Source: Selenomonas sp. GACV-9 (GTDB taxonomy: Bacteria; Bacillota; Negativicutes; Selenomonadales; Selenomonadaceae). From it: a stretch of 64,000 nucleotides of DNA. Position numbers and translations under genes: made by a program. The notes beneath the pieces were generated by a model. It worked only from the letters and a program-made list of their open reading frames with translations. It was not told the origin of the DNA and ran no database searches. Within the stretch, counting starts at the first letter, position 1; every line of letters starts with the position of its first letter. This document shows positions 24,068 to 32,140 of this stretch, in pieces. Location of the stretch: assembly GCA_900116485.1 (NCBI GenBank), contig FPAX01000001.1, positions 186,001 to 250,000 on the forward strand, written 5' to 3'.

Positions 24068-24224
24068 AAAATGCCTGCACTGTGGTCGGACAGTACAGGC
24101 GGGGAATTTTTGCTCAAAGTGTGGTAAAAAAATGTTAAAAGTCTGTAATTGTTGGGTGCTGAATAAACCTCACAACTGTGGCAGAGAAAAGTGCCCAGGT
24201 GTACGGCTTATGACGGCCAAATAA
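24057..24224 (+). CDS. Cysteine-rich small protein with zinc-ribbon
   Basis: 55 residues from ATG 24057, 4 bp after GGACGACACGG. It has CLHCG then FCSKCG (a classic zinc ribbon) and four more cysteines (CNC, NCG, KCP), so one or two metal sites. It starts exactly where the terminase large subunit should, using its ribosome site. Its end overlaps the convergent DUF2321 gene by 17 bp. Function unknown. Confidence 0.55.
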   Translation: MRNKKCLHCGRTVQAGNFCSKCGKKMLKVCNCWVLNKPHNCGREKCPGVRLMTAK

Positions 24225-24693
24225 TCTTTTTAGCCGTTTCAGACATTACATCCACGAAGATATCTCGCAGACATGAACCGGCATAGTCTGGGAGTTTTGC
24301 CAGGTAGCGCTTAATTTTATTCGCGGATACAGAAGTCATGGGCGTATCGGTCATTATATTGGGGAAACACTTGTTGAGTTTCTCCTGTTCCTCCATTGTC
24401 AGTTCTTCCATATCAGCAACTAATTCTTGCGCGGCATCTAATTTTCGCTGTGTCCAAGGAAAAGGCTCCCCGCAATGATGACAATATGCTGGTGGGTGGT
24501 AGCTCATACTCATACGTCCAAAGGCATTTGGCACATGATATCTGCCCCGGATTGGTGCATCACATGACGGACAAGTAGTTATAGTCTTTTCCCCACATAA
24601 AGAGCAAAAATCTGAGCAAAGTGCAGTGTTTGTTGTGTCATCAGTAGTTGCATGACCATTTAAGCAGACCTGCGCATTTTTGTAACAACCCAT
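24208..24693 (-). CDS. DUF2321 family zinc-finger protein
   Basis: MGCYKNAQVCLNGHATTDDT, FCSLCGEKTITTCPSC, PIRGRYHVPNAFG and AYCHHCGEPFPWTQRKLDAA match DUF2321: several CxxC pairs forming zinc ribbons, then a helical C-terminal half of about 75 residues. The start is ATG 24693, because AAGGAGGTGATC lies just upstream; a longer frame to 24711 would begin inside that site. Often found in islands and prophages; role not known. It sits inside the direct-repeat insertion in the terminase region. Confidence 0.8.
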   Translation of the reverse strand: MGCYKNAQVCLNGHATTDDTTNTALCSDFCSLCGEKTITTCPSCDAPIRGRYHVPNAFGRMSMSYHPPAYCHHCGEPFPWTQRKLDAAQELVADMEELTMEEQEKLNKCFPNIMTDTPMTSVSANKIKRYLAKLPDYAGSCLRDIFVDVMSETAKKIIWPS

Positions 24694-24923
24694 TAGATCA
24701 CCTCCTTCCAATAGTCAATTATATCACTGGAGGAATTATAGTGCAGAACGTGGTTAGCCTTTTTCAGTGGGAAGTACACACCTATTTCTGAGGGACGGCT
24801 GTAAAAGAGCGGCGTACAGATAAGTGGGCGGCTGCATTTTTAAGCCCAGACGGTCAGGAGTTTAATTTAGAGTGCTTGAATGTTGAGATACACTAAAATG
24901 GGATTGAGTTTATTGATGCGTAA
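24694..24923. other. Intergenic scraps between DUF2321 and the terminase fragment
   Basis: No complete gene. Plus-strand frames read QNVVSLFQWEVHTYF-stop and RRTDKWAAAFLSPDGQEFNL ECLNVEIH-stop, both looking like cut pieces of phage genes without starts. Confidence 0.35.
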
Positions 24924-24941
24924 GGAGGACGACACGGATGA
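24924..24941 (+). repeat. 18-bp direct repeat, copy 2
   Basis: Same 18 bp as 24043-24060, here carrying the start codon of the terminase large subunit fragment (ATG 24938). Confidence 0.8.
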
Positions 24942-25141
24942 CGACGATAAGGCTGAGTAATATTGTGGCCCAATCGTTCTGGGGCGTGCATCAGGATATC
25001 AAGCGGCACGGCCATACCTATTACTGGATGAAGGGCGGCTGCGGTTCTACCAAATCCTCATTCGTGAGTACCGAGATTCCCCAGCTTTTAATTCAGAATC
25101 CCGACTGCCACGCGGTGGTGCAAATTTGTCTGCAAAAATAA
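24938..25141 (+). pseudogene. Phage terminase large subunit, N-terminal fragment
   Basis: MTTIRLSNIVAQSFWGVHQD, IKRHGHTYYWMKGGCGSTKS (Walker A-like GGCGSTKSS) and FVSTEIPQLLIQNPDCHAVV are the first 60 or so residues of a terminase ATPase. The frame then runs into QICLQK-stop. Some 350 residues including the nuclease are missing. The fusion point lies beside the right arm-type repeats, so one deletion removed everything between terL and the right end. Confidence 0.75.
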
Positions 25142-25165
25142 GGATTTATCTGCAAAATGCCTGCA
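25126..25165 (+). repeat. Right-end copies of TTGTCTGCA
   Basis: TTGTCTGCA (25126-25134), TTATCTGCA (25146-25154) and ATGCCTGCA (25157-25165). They mirror the three copies next to attL. Confidence 0.45.
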
Positions 25166-25271
25166 AACGCTTGATATGTATTTAGATATGCTTAGCCAAC
25201 GAAAAGCCGTCAGCCTTTAATAACAATGGACTGACGGCTTTTCGTTGGCTTTATTTGATTATTGCGCCGCA

Positions 25272-25304
25272 TTACTTCCGATAAGTATAAATTATCGGAA
25301 GTAA
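25272..25304. repeat. Right attachment site with 13-bp inverted arms
   Basis: TTACTTCCGATAA (25272-25284), GTATAAA, TTATCGGAAGTAA (25292-25304). The arms are perfect inverted repeats around a 7-bp spacer, the geometry of a tyrosine-recombinase core. The left 20 bp equal attL. The uninterrupted chromosomal site was probably this 33-bp palindrome. Confidence 0.75.
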
Positions 25305-25324
25305 TTGTATGAGTGATATTTAAA

Positions 25325-25426
25325 GGGCGCTCAGAGCTTGTTCTAGCGATTTTATTTGCTGACGCATAAACTTATATGCGTCGTGCTTTTAAAACCGCTC
25401 AGAACGGCTCTGAGCGCCCCGTTTTT
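25325..25426. terminator. Nested hairpin terminator
   Basis: GGGCGCTCAGAGC (25325-25337) pairs with GCTCTGAGCGCCC (25407-25419). Inside, GCTCAGA (25397-25403) can pair with TCTGAGC instead, and GTTTTTT follows. It lies between the element end and the convergent cell-wall gene. Confidence 0.6.
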
Positions 25427-25442
25427 TCGTGCGGAAATTTTT

Positions 25443-26774
25443 TTATTTTATACTGCCGATGCTTGATGTGCCATCGATGGTTTGTGTGCCTTGGCTGTTT
25501 TGATATGTCAAATCTGATACGATGACTTGGCGGATGTAATGTTTCTGGGCGTCGACTTTGTAATCGTAATAGCTGCTGGCTGAATGGATGACCATCGGTA
25601 CGCCATTATCATTTTGGCCGAGGTACATCATGACATGGCCAGGTTTAAAGCAAAGTGCCCCAGGTTTTGCCTGTTTGACTTCGTTATAGCGTTCGGTTGT
25701 TGACAAGCCGGCAAATGGCCGGTTGACTGGCATGGCGGCCTCCTGTTGATCGGCGTCTCTTGGGATATGGATGCCCATGCTGCGATAGACGTTCTGGACA
25801 AAGGAAGAGCAATCGACACTTTCATCCTGCCCGCCCCACCCATAGACATCGCCGAGGAACCGGAAGGCCTGACAGATGGTGTTGTTATAGCTGTAGGGCA
25901 GATAGCCTTGATGCAAGGTGTTATCAAGCTGAACTGGCGTGTTTACGAGCTCCAATCTTCCTTCAGCATTCTTGAGTGGCAGCTGCATGGCAAGGCGGCC
26001 ATTATCATCTTTATGGCAGGGGATGGTCGCCCCCATCTGGTAAAGCGCTTTAGGTCCCCCACTGGCTTGGATTTCCTTCTTGTTGCTGATGACGACTACA
26101 AAGTCCTGTGGCTGGGCAAATGTCAGCCAGGTTTTATAGTCGGTAAGTGCTACCTTGGAGCTTTCAAGCCAGCCTTGATAATCTGACGACTGTACGAAGT
26201 AGAAGTTCCCGTCCTTGCTGACAGCGAGGACGGCTACGGCCTGGGCAGGATCGATTGCCGTGCCCTGAAGGTTATCGTAGTGGACATCGCCAGGCGCGCT
26301 GTACCAGCCGTCGCTGGTTGGCAACAGGCGGATATCACCGCGTTGTGTGGTCACGCCGTATTGTATAGTTACTGTTTCTGGCAGGTTGTCGGCGTTGCAG
26401 TTTTGGCGGACATAGTCCCATTCGGCAGCGGTAAGGATATGACTGCCTACATAAACGTCTGATGGCTTTTCTCCAGGCCAGTAATCCTGCATGGCGGCAT
26501 AGATGCGGTTCTTTACCTGTTGACTGGTCAGCGTCGCCGGAAACGCAGCCAAGTCGCGCAAGGTCTCATTGCGTGCGCGCAGGGTTCTATTGAGATCCTT
26601 GATAGCCTTCTGATCCATCAGGATTTTTTCGCCCTCGGGCTGTCTGGTGGTCCAATATTCAGCAGTCGCCTGCTCGCCCTGTACAGCAATGGATGCCTCG
26701 GCTGGCAGAGCTTGGCAGAGGCTGAAGGCTGCGACAGTTACTGCGGTTATATAGCTATATCTTGGCAATTCCAT
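25443..26774 (-). CDS. Secreted NlpC/P60 peptidoglycan hydrolase with SH3-like domains
   Basis: 443 residues: signal peptide (about 1-27, ending LPAEA), then about 90-280 with SH3b-like repeats, then the C-terminal NlpC/P60 domain. Catalytic residues are C322 in VDCSSFVQNVYRSMG, H380 in KPGHVMMYLG and H397 in VIHSAS. The SH3b1-SH3b2-NlpC arrangement resembles endopeptidases that cut gamma-Glu to diamino-acid links of stem peptides. It lies 15 bp after the GH84 gene on the same strand, so the two probably act together on wall fragments outside the inner membrane. Confidence 0.85.
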   Translation of the reverse strand: MELPRYSYITAVTVAAFSLCQALPAEASIAVQGEQATAEYWTTRQPEGEKILMDQKAIKDLNRTLRARNETLRDLAAFPATLTSQQVKNRIYAAMQDYWPGEKPSDVYVGSHILTAAEWDYVRQNCNADNLPETVTIQYGVTTQRGDIRLLPTSDGWYSAPGDVHYDNLQGTAIDPAQAVAVLAVSKDGNFYFVQSSDYQGWLESSKVALTDYKTWLTFAQPQDFVVVISNKKEIQASGGPKALYQMGATIPCHKDDNGRLAMQLPLKNAEGRLELVNTPVQLDNTLHQGYLPYSYNNTICQAFRFLGDVYGWGGQDESVDCSSFVQNVYRSMGIHIPRDADQQEAAMPVNRPFAGLSTTERYNEVKQAKPGALCFKPGHVMMYLGQNDNGVPMVIHSASSYYDYKVDAQKHYIRQVIVSDLTYQNSQGTQTIDGTSSIGSIK

Positions 26775-26789
26775 ATCGATGTTCCTCCT

Positions 26790-28202
26790 TTATTGTATGG
26801 TCAGGCTGCTTGCTAGTTCGTTGAGAAAGGCCCGTGCCGAGGTTTCGGCAATCTTTGCCTTTTCGTCGTGAGCGATTACATCTTGGCGCTGACGGATAAA
26901 CTGTTCCTTGAGCGTTTTGTCATCGGGCTGCTCACGCAGGCGCATTCCTGTAAGGTCAGCGTCCACGATGCGAATCAGCTGTTCAATCTGCGGCTGGCAT
27001 TCTGATAGTGTCTTTGCGGGCAGGTTTTGCTTTAGCGATGCAGCCGATTTTTTGAGCGCTGTGAGGTGTTCAGTCAGTTGCTGGGTGCTGGCCCCATCAG
27101 ACGACTGCCAATAGGCATCGATGTATTGGCGCAGTTCCTGTCCGTCAGCCGGGCCAATCTTTGCCCAGTTGTTTTCAAGATGCTGGGATTCCGCCGCCAC
27201 GCGTTTCATATCGCTGGCAAGATTCCCATATTGCTGGGCGATGGCTTTTTCCCAGGCGGCCTGCGTTTGATAGAGCTGCGGTGCTCGTGCATAGTCAGCG
27301 CCAGTTGCCAGAGCAATCTTTGACAGCTGTTCGTGTTTCATCGGATTGAAGAAGATGGCTGGTATAGAAGTTTTGGTCGGCAGTTTTTCTATTGGCCCCA
27401 GTGCAAGCTTTGATTCCATATAATCGGTAACGGGATAGTTCCACCAGATGCCAAGGGCGCGGCCGTAAAGGTTGTCCGCTGCCTGCAGTTGCGCATCGGA
27501 CAGGCCGTCTGGCACCACGCCATCACCTGTATAGAGCACCTGGATTTCGGGATTCAAGGTCGTCGAGAAATCCCGTGTATACGGTTTCAATTCGCCATCA
27601 ACCTGCATATCTTTATAGAAATACTCAGTCGGTACGGTCAGCAGCGGATTGACATCTTTATGGGCCGCTACAAAATGCTCAGAAATCCAGTTCAGTAACT
27701 TTGCTTGTCCCTTGCCATCCTTATCTTGGATGTCATCAAAGAATATGGCAAAGTCGCGCACGCCTAAATCGTACATGGCCTGTAGCTTGCGTTCCATGGC
27801 CAGTCGATCCTGATAGCTTTTGAGTCCGCTGAAATGTATGTCGAGCCCTGGCGATACGGCGAAGATGAACCGGACATTTTGGGCTTTGGCCGCCTTGATA
27901 AGGGCAGAAAGCTCTTGCATCTTGGCGGCAGGATACGGCTCACGCCATTTGGCCCGATGATAAGGATCGTCCTTGGGGGCATAGATGTAGGCATTGAGAT
28001 CCTGTGTATGGCAGAATGCAAGGATGTCCAAGCGCTCGGCCTGCTGCCAAGGCGTGCCGTAGAAGCCCTCGATGATTCCGCGCAGCGGAATCGGCGTGGC
28101 CTCTATAACAGAGCTGTTGCCTAAGACACTTGAAAAGACAAGCCCGCCAGCCAATACGATGGCTGCTTTTCTTAGCGACAAGGCACGAGGAAATAAACGC
28201 AT
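26790..28202 (-). CDS. Secreted GH84-like beta-N-acetylglucosaminidase
   Basis: 470 residues with a signal peptide (about 1-35). The TIM barrel opens with IPLRGIIEGFYGTPWQQAER, YIYAPKDDPYHRAKWREPYP follows, and the neighbouring catalytic aspartates D156-D157 lie in DFAIFFDDIQD, the GH84 hallmark for substrate-assisted hydrolysis. The last 130 residues form a helical C-terminal domain. GH84 includes O-GlcNAcases and clostridial NagJ, but here pairing with an NlpC/P60 enzyme suggests GlcNAc release from peptidoglycan fragments; that is inference. Confidence 0.85.
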   Translation of the reverse strand: MRLFPRALSLRKAAIVLAGGLVFSSVLGNSSVIEATPIPLRGIIEGFYGTPWQQAERLDILAFCHTQDLNAYIYAPKDDPYHRAKWREPYPAAKMQELSALIKAAKAQNVRFIFAVSPGLDIHFSGLKSYQDRLAMERKLQAMYDLGVRDFAIFFDDIQDKDGKGQAKLLNWISEHFVAAHKDVNPLLTVPTEYFYKDMQVDGELKPYTRDFSTTLNPEIQVLYTGDGVVPDGLSDAQLQAADNLYGRALGIWWNYPVTDYMESKLALGPIEKLPTKTSIPAIFFNPMKHEQLSKIALATGADYARAPQLYQTQAAWEKAIAQQYGNLASDMKRVAAESQHLENNWAKIGPADGQELRQYIDAYWQSSDGASTQQLTEHLTALKKSAASLKQNLPAKTLSECQPQIEQLIRIVDADLTGMRLREQPDDKTLKEQFIRQRQDVIAHDEKAKIAETSARAFLNELASSLTIQ

Positions 28203-28302
28203 AACGAAACTCCCTTCCGTATAGTCAGTATTGTCAGTAATCGGATTATAGATTTATTATAGCATTTTTGCTGCGTTAACGGAAAAAAATTGCGAAAATC
28301 AG

Positions 28303-28331
28303 TTCCATAGCGAACATATATATGGTACAAT
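28303..28331 (+). promoter_or_regulatory. lexA promoter with candidate SOS box
   Basis: TTCCAT (28303-28308), 17 bp, TACAAT (28326-28331). The spacer holds GCGAACATATATATGG; CGAACATAT fits the left half of the Firmicutes box CGAAC-N4-GTTCG, but the right half is poor. A second GAACATAAG follows at 28333. Autoregulation is likely by family; the exact site is uncertain. Confidence 0.4.
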
Positions 28332-28374
28332 AGAACATAAGAATAGTTAGTTACGTTGTTAGGAGGCAATAATT

Positions 28375-28989
28375 ATGCGTAAGACGCAGACTTCCAGTGA
28401 GCGCCAGAAAGAAATCTTCCAATATATCAAATCGTTCCTGCTCGAAAAGGGCTACCCACCTTCGGTACGTGAAATCGGCAAGGCTGTAGGCCTCAAATCC
28501 AGCTCGACGGTGCATGGCTATCTCTCCCGCCTGGAGGAAAACGGCATGATCAAGCGCGATCCGACCAAGCCGCGTGCCATCGACATCCTGGATGAGAAGC
28601 CCTGGGGCAAGAACGTCGCCGTTCCACTCGTAGGCACGGTCACGGCTGGCATGCCGATCTTCGCAGAAGATAATGTGCAGGATGTCTATTCGTTCCCGCA
28701 GAATCTCCTTGGTACGGCTGACAAGACCTTCATGCTCAAGGTATCGGGCGAGAGCATGATCAACGCGGGCATCTACGACGGCGACTTCGTCATGGTCCGC
28801 CAGCAGGATTCCGCCAACGACGGCGATATCGTCGTCGCCCTTGTCGACAAGGAAGGTGCTACGGTAAAACGCATCTATCGCGAGAAAGACTGCTTCCGCC
28901 TGCAGCCGGAGAACGATACGATGAAACCGTTCTATGAAAAAGACGTCAACGTCCTCGGCAAGGTAATCGGCATCTATCGTCAGATGTAA
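28375..28989 (+). CDS. lexA: LexA repressor
   Basis: 204 residues. The winged helix-turn-helix (about 1-70: YPPSVREIGKAVGLKSSSTV HGYLSRLEENG) binds SOS boxes. The C-terminal S24 peptidase has the cleavage bond A91-G92 in TVTAGMPIFAED, nucleophile S127 in VSGESM and base K165 in ATVKRIY. All needed for RecA-stimulated self-cleavage. AGGAGG precedes ATG 28375. It is monocistronic, ending in a strong terminator. Confidence 0.96.
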   Translation: MRKTQTSSERQKEIFQYIKSFLLEKGYPPSVREIGKAVGLKSSSTVHGYLSRLEENGMIKRDPTKPRAIDILDEKPWGKNVAVPLVGTVTAGMPIFAEDNVQDVYSFPQNLLGTADKTFMLKVSGESMINAGIYDGDFVMVRQQDSANDGDIVVALVDKEGATVKRIYREKDCFRLQPENDTMKPFYEKDVNVLGKVIGIYRQM

Positions 28990-29014
28990 TGGCTGACATG
29001 TCAATCCTATAGTC

Positions 29015-29058
29015 AAAAATGACCAGTCAAATCGCTTTCGGTTTGACTGGTCATTTTT
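29015..29058 (+). terminator. lexA terminator, built from TTGAC palindrome halves
   Basis: A 17-bp perfect stem (29015-29031 with 29042-29058) with a TCGCTTTCGG loop. Both arms carry TGAC-NN-GTCA (29019-29030 and 29043-29054). It also serves the convergent ynbB transcript. Confidence 0.85.
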
Positions 29059-29078
29059 ATTGGACTTTTTCCGGTTGA

Positions 29079-30323
29079 TTATTTGTCAACATCAAGCACT
29101 GCCTGAGCTGCGCCCATGACGCCGATCATGGCGTGTTCGAAGGTCAGGCCGCCCTGCAGGTAGACGTTGTAGGGTGCGCGCATGGGACCATCGGCGCTGA
29201 ATTCGATCGAGGCGCCCTGGACGAAGGTGCCAGCGGCCATGATGATCTGGTCGGCGTAGCCAGGCATATCCCACGGCTCGGGCGCTGCGTAGGAGTCCAC
29301 CGGCGAGTATTTCTGGATGCCGCCGCAGAAGGCGATGAGTTTTTCCGCCGAGCCGAGCTCGATGGCCTGGATGATGTCGCCGCGGACATCGGTGGGCAGT
29401 GGCAGCGTCTTGTAGCCGAGCTTGGCGAACATGCCAGCGGCAAAGAGCGCGCCCTTGATGGCCTGGGCAACGACATGGGGTGCCAGGAACAGGCCCTGGA
29501 ACAGCAGGCGGTTATTGGCAAGGCTTGCGCCCAGCTCATCCCCCATGCCCGGTGCGGTCAAGCGGTAGGAGGCCAGCTCCACGAGCTTGTCCTTGCCGGC
29601 GATATAGCCGCCCGTCGGAGCGATACCGCCGCCCGGGTTCTTGATCAGGGAGCCAGCCATGATGTCAGCGCCGACCTGGGTCGGTTCGAGGGTGTCCACG
29701 AACTCGCCATAGCAGTTGTCGACAAAGCAGATGCAGTCGGGCTTGAGGCGATGGACTTCGGCCGTGATGGCGCGGATGTCTTCGATCGAGAGCGGATTGC
29801 GCATGCTGTAGCCGCGGGAGCGCTGGATCTCCACCATCTTCGTCTTGTCGGTGATGACGTTCTTGATGCCATCCATATCGACCTTGCCATCAATCATCGG
29901 CAGCTCGTTGTAGAGCACGCCGAATTCCTTGAGGGAGCCGGGGCTCGGGTTGTCGTAGCCGATGACGGTCTGCATCGTATCGTAGGGTTTGCCCGTCAGC
30001 GAGACGAGCTCATCGCCGGGACGCAGGATGCCGAATAAGACCGTTGCCAGCGCATGGGTGCCCGAGACGAACTGCGTGCGCACCAGAGCGCGCTCGGCGC
30101 CGAAGATATGAGCGTAGAGCTCCTCGAGCTTACCGCGGCCGATGTCGTCGTAGGCATAGCCCGACGTGGTGTTGAAATGGGCATCGGACACCTTGCATTC
30201 ACGCATGGCATCGAGTACCTTCAAGGTGTTGGCCTCAGCGACTTCATCGACATGGGCGAAAAGCGGCTGGGTCTCGGCAAGGACCTCTTTTTTGAGGTCA
30301 AGGATCTTCTGGGAAAATGACAC
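29079..30323 (-). CDS. ynbB: Methionine gamma-lyase family protein YnbB
   Basis: 414-residue PLP enzyme of the family once called aluminium resistance proteins (PF06838). Characteristic stretches are HFNTTSGYAYDDIGRGKLEE, RTQFVSGTHALATVLFGILR, CFVDNCYGEFVDTLEPTQVG (pyridine-nitrogen Asp) and LIKNPGGGIAPTGGYIAGK (Schiff-base lysine region). Exact substrate unknown; a C-S lyase reaction is the family expectation. It is placed 6 bp after hflX on the same strand, a common Firmicutes neighbourhood, and probably co-transcribed. Confidence 0.88.
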   Translation of the reverse strand: MSFSQKILDLKKEVLAETQPLFAHVDEVAEANTLKVLDAMRECKVSDAHFNTTSGYAYDDIGRGKLEELYAHIFGAERALVRTQFVSGTHALATVLFGILRPGDELVSLTGKPYDTMQTVIGYDNPSPGSLKEFGVLYNELPMIDGKVDMDGIKNVITDKTKMVEIQRSRGYSMRNPLSIEDIRAITAEVHRLKPDCICFVDNCYGEFVDTLEPTQVGADIMAGSLIKNPGGGIAPTGGYIAGKDKLVELASYRLTAPGMGDELGASLANNRLLFQGLFLAPHVVAQAIKGALFAAGMFAKLGYKTLPLPTDVRGDIIQAIELGSAEKLIAFCGGIQKYSPVDSYAAPEPWDMPGYADQIIMAAGTFVQGASIEFSADGPMRAPYNVYLQGGLTFEHAMIGVMGAAQAVLDVDK

Positions 30324-30328
30324 GAAAA

Positions 30329-32131
30329 TTACTCCTTACTATATGGTAGATATTTATCTTTCTCGGAAACGGGCAGGCTGACTTCGACAAGGGTCCCCTG
30401 CTCCACGTATTCGGTGGAACGGATGGCGTTGAGTCCGTGTAGCTGCGTGATGACACTGCCCTGGTCATAGGGAATCAGGAGCGTCAGCTTTATCTGGCTC
30501 TCCTGGAAGAAGCCTTCGATCTTGGCCTGTAGGGCATCGAGGTTTTCGCCGGTGCGCGCCGAGATGCAGATGCCTTCGCGGTCGTGGAGCACCTGCTGGC
30601 GCAGATTGTCGTTATCGATGCGATCGGCCTTGTTGAAGACATAGAGGGTCGGCTTGGCCTCAGCGTCCAGTTCCTTGAGCACCTCGATGACCGCGGCGAT
30701 CTGCTGCTCGAAGTTCACGTTGCTGCAGTCGACCACGTGCAGCAGCATATCGGCTTCCTGTACCTCCTCGAGCGTCGCGCGGAAGGCAGTGACGAGTGTA
30801 TGGGGCAGCTTCTGGATAAAGCCGACGGTATCGGTCAGCAGGATTTCCTGCTTCTCGGGCAGTACGAGATGGCGCGTGGTAGGATCAAGGGTCGCGAACA
30901 GCTTGTCCTCAGCAAAGACCTCCGAGCCCGTGAGCTTGTTCAGCAGCGTCGATTTGCCCGCATTGGTGTAGCCGACGAGCGCAACCAGCGGAATCCGCGA
31001 TTCCTTGCGGCGGACGCGATGCAAATCGCGGCTTTTCTTTAGCCCTTCGATTTGTTTCTCGATATCATGGATCTTGGCATATATCCGGCGGCGGTCTACC
31101 TCAAGCTTCGTTTCGCCGGGGCCGCGTGTGCCGATGCCGCCGCCTAGACGCGAGAGCACGAGGCCCTGGCCGCCAAGGCGCGGCAGATTGTACCTCAGCT
31201 GCGCAAGCTCGACTTGCAGCTTGCCTTCGCGCGAGCGGGCGCGTTGGGCAAAGATATCGAGAATCAATGCCGTGCGGTCAATGACCTTGACTCCGAGTAT
31301 CTGCTCGAGATTATGCTGCTGGGACGGCGTGAGTTCATCATCTAAAATCAAGAGATTGGCGTTGGTGTTCTGAATCTCCATCGCAATCTCGGAGACCTTG
31401 CCCTTGCCGAGGAAAAAGGCCGCGTCGGGCTTTTCCTTGCGCTGGGTGAACTGACCGACTATCTTGGCACCAGCCGTATCGGCAAGCCGGGCAAGCTCGG
31501 CCATCGACTCCTCGATGGTCCAGAGCTGCTGGCCCGGCCGCTCGACACCTGCGAGGATGGCGCATTCCTCTTCCGCATCGGTATTCTTCAGATTCTGCGC
31601 GCCAAGTTTTTTGTTGACGACGGTCACGAGCATATTGAGGTTGATTTGGTCAAGCACTTTTGCCTTGACCGGACCGAGCTGCGACAGCTCCTCAATTCCC
31701 TCGTCGTTCTGCTCGCCGGTAAAGAATCCCAGTGAGCCGATGACGCCTTCCTTATGGTGGCGGCCGATGGCTGCCATGCAGTCGAAGCGCAGCCGCCGCA
31801 GGGAGGACAGGTCCGGCTCGCTAAGCCGCACATCACCGCTGGGATGCGTATGGATGCAGCGGATGCCGGATAGCCGGCGGTCGCTGCGGGCCTGCCGCTG
31901 GAACTCGGGCAGGTCGACGGTATCGGCATCGCCGAGGGACACTTGCACGATCTTGCCCTGCCGGTTGATATAGACGGCCACCTCGCGCTCGAGGATATCC
32001 GTGACCTCGAGCATGCGCTCGTTGAGCTCCTTGGTCGATAGCTGCCCGATGGGCACGGAGAGCTCATAGATAGCCTTGAGTTTATCCAATATGTAGGTTT
32101 TTATATTTGCTAAATCGCCATTTACCTGCAT
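30329..32131 (-). CDS. hflX: GTPase HflX with N-terminal JAMM-like domain
   Basis: 600 residues against about 420 for classical HflX. Residues about 185-600 are the ribosome-splitting GTPase: HflX N-domain, glycine linker GGGIGTRGPGETKLEVDRRR, Walker A GYTNAGKS (387-394), DTVGF and NKAD. The first 180 residues contain HTHPSGDVRLSEPD with H94, H96, S104 and D107, an exact HxH-x7-S-x2-D JAMM metal motif, and E48/E50 upstream as candidate acid. The extension is known in some Firmicutes HflX; whether it is a working metalloprotease is unknown. Cytoplasmic. Confidence 0.9.
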   Translation of the reverse strand: MQVNGDLANIKTYILDKLKAIYELSVPIGQLSTKELNERMLEVTDILEREVAVYINRQGKIVQVSLGDADTVDLPEFQRQARSDRRLSGIRCIHTHPSGDVRLSEPDLSSLRRLRFDCMAAIGRHHKEGVIGSLGFFTGEQNDEGIEELSQLGPVKAKVLDQINLNMLVTVVNKKLGAQNLKNTDAEEECAILAGVERPGQQLWTIEESMAELARLADTAGAKIVGQFTQRKEKPDAAFFLGKGKVSEIAMEIQNTNANLLILDDELTPSQQHNLEQILGVKVIDRTALILDIFAQRARSREGKLQVELAQLRYNLPRLGGQGLVLSRLGGGIGTRGPGETKLEVDRRRIYAKIHDIEKQIEGLKKSRDLHRVRRKESRIPLVALVGYTNAGKSTLLNKLTGSEVFAEDKLFATLDPTTRHLVLPEKQEILLTDTVGFIQKLPHTLVTAFRATLEEVQEADMLLHVVDCSNVNFEQQIAAVIEVLKELDAEAKPTLYVFNKADRIDNDNLRQQVLHDREGICISARTGENLDALQAKIEGFFQESQIKLTLLIPYDQGSVITQLHGLNAIRSTEYVEQGTLVEVSLPVSEKDKYLPYSKE

Positions 32132-32140
32132 AATCGCTCC

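Larger units (their letters stand above)
16845..25291. mobile_element. Decayed prophage-like integrated element
   Basis: Bounded by the 20-bp direct repeat TTACTTCCGATAAGTATAAA (16845-16864 and 25272-25291). It contains a broken tyrosine integrase at the left end, CI- and Cro-like divergent regulators with operators in the middle, fragments of both terminase subunits at the right end and several cargo genes. Structural phage genes are absent, and the terminase large subunit stops after about 60 residues. It is therefore a deleted remnant that cannot package or move by itself. Confidence 0.8.

Noticed and set aside
28310..28345. A canonical CGAAC-N4-GTTCG LexA box
   Set aside because: Only left half sites are present (CGAACATAT, GAACATAAG); kept as a weak candidate in the promoter entry only.
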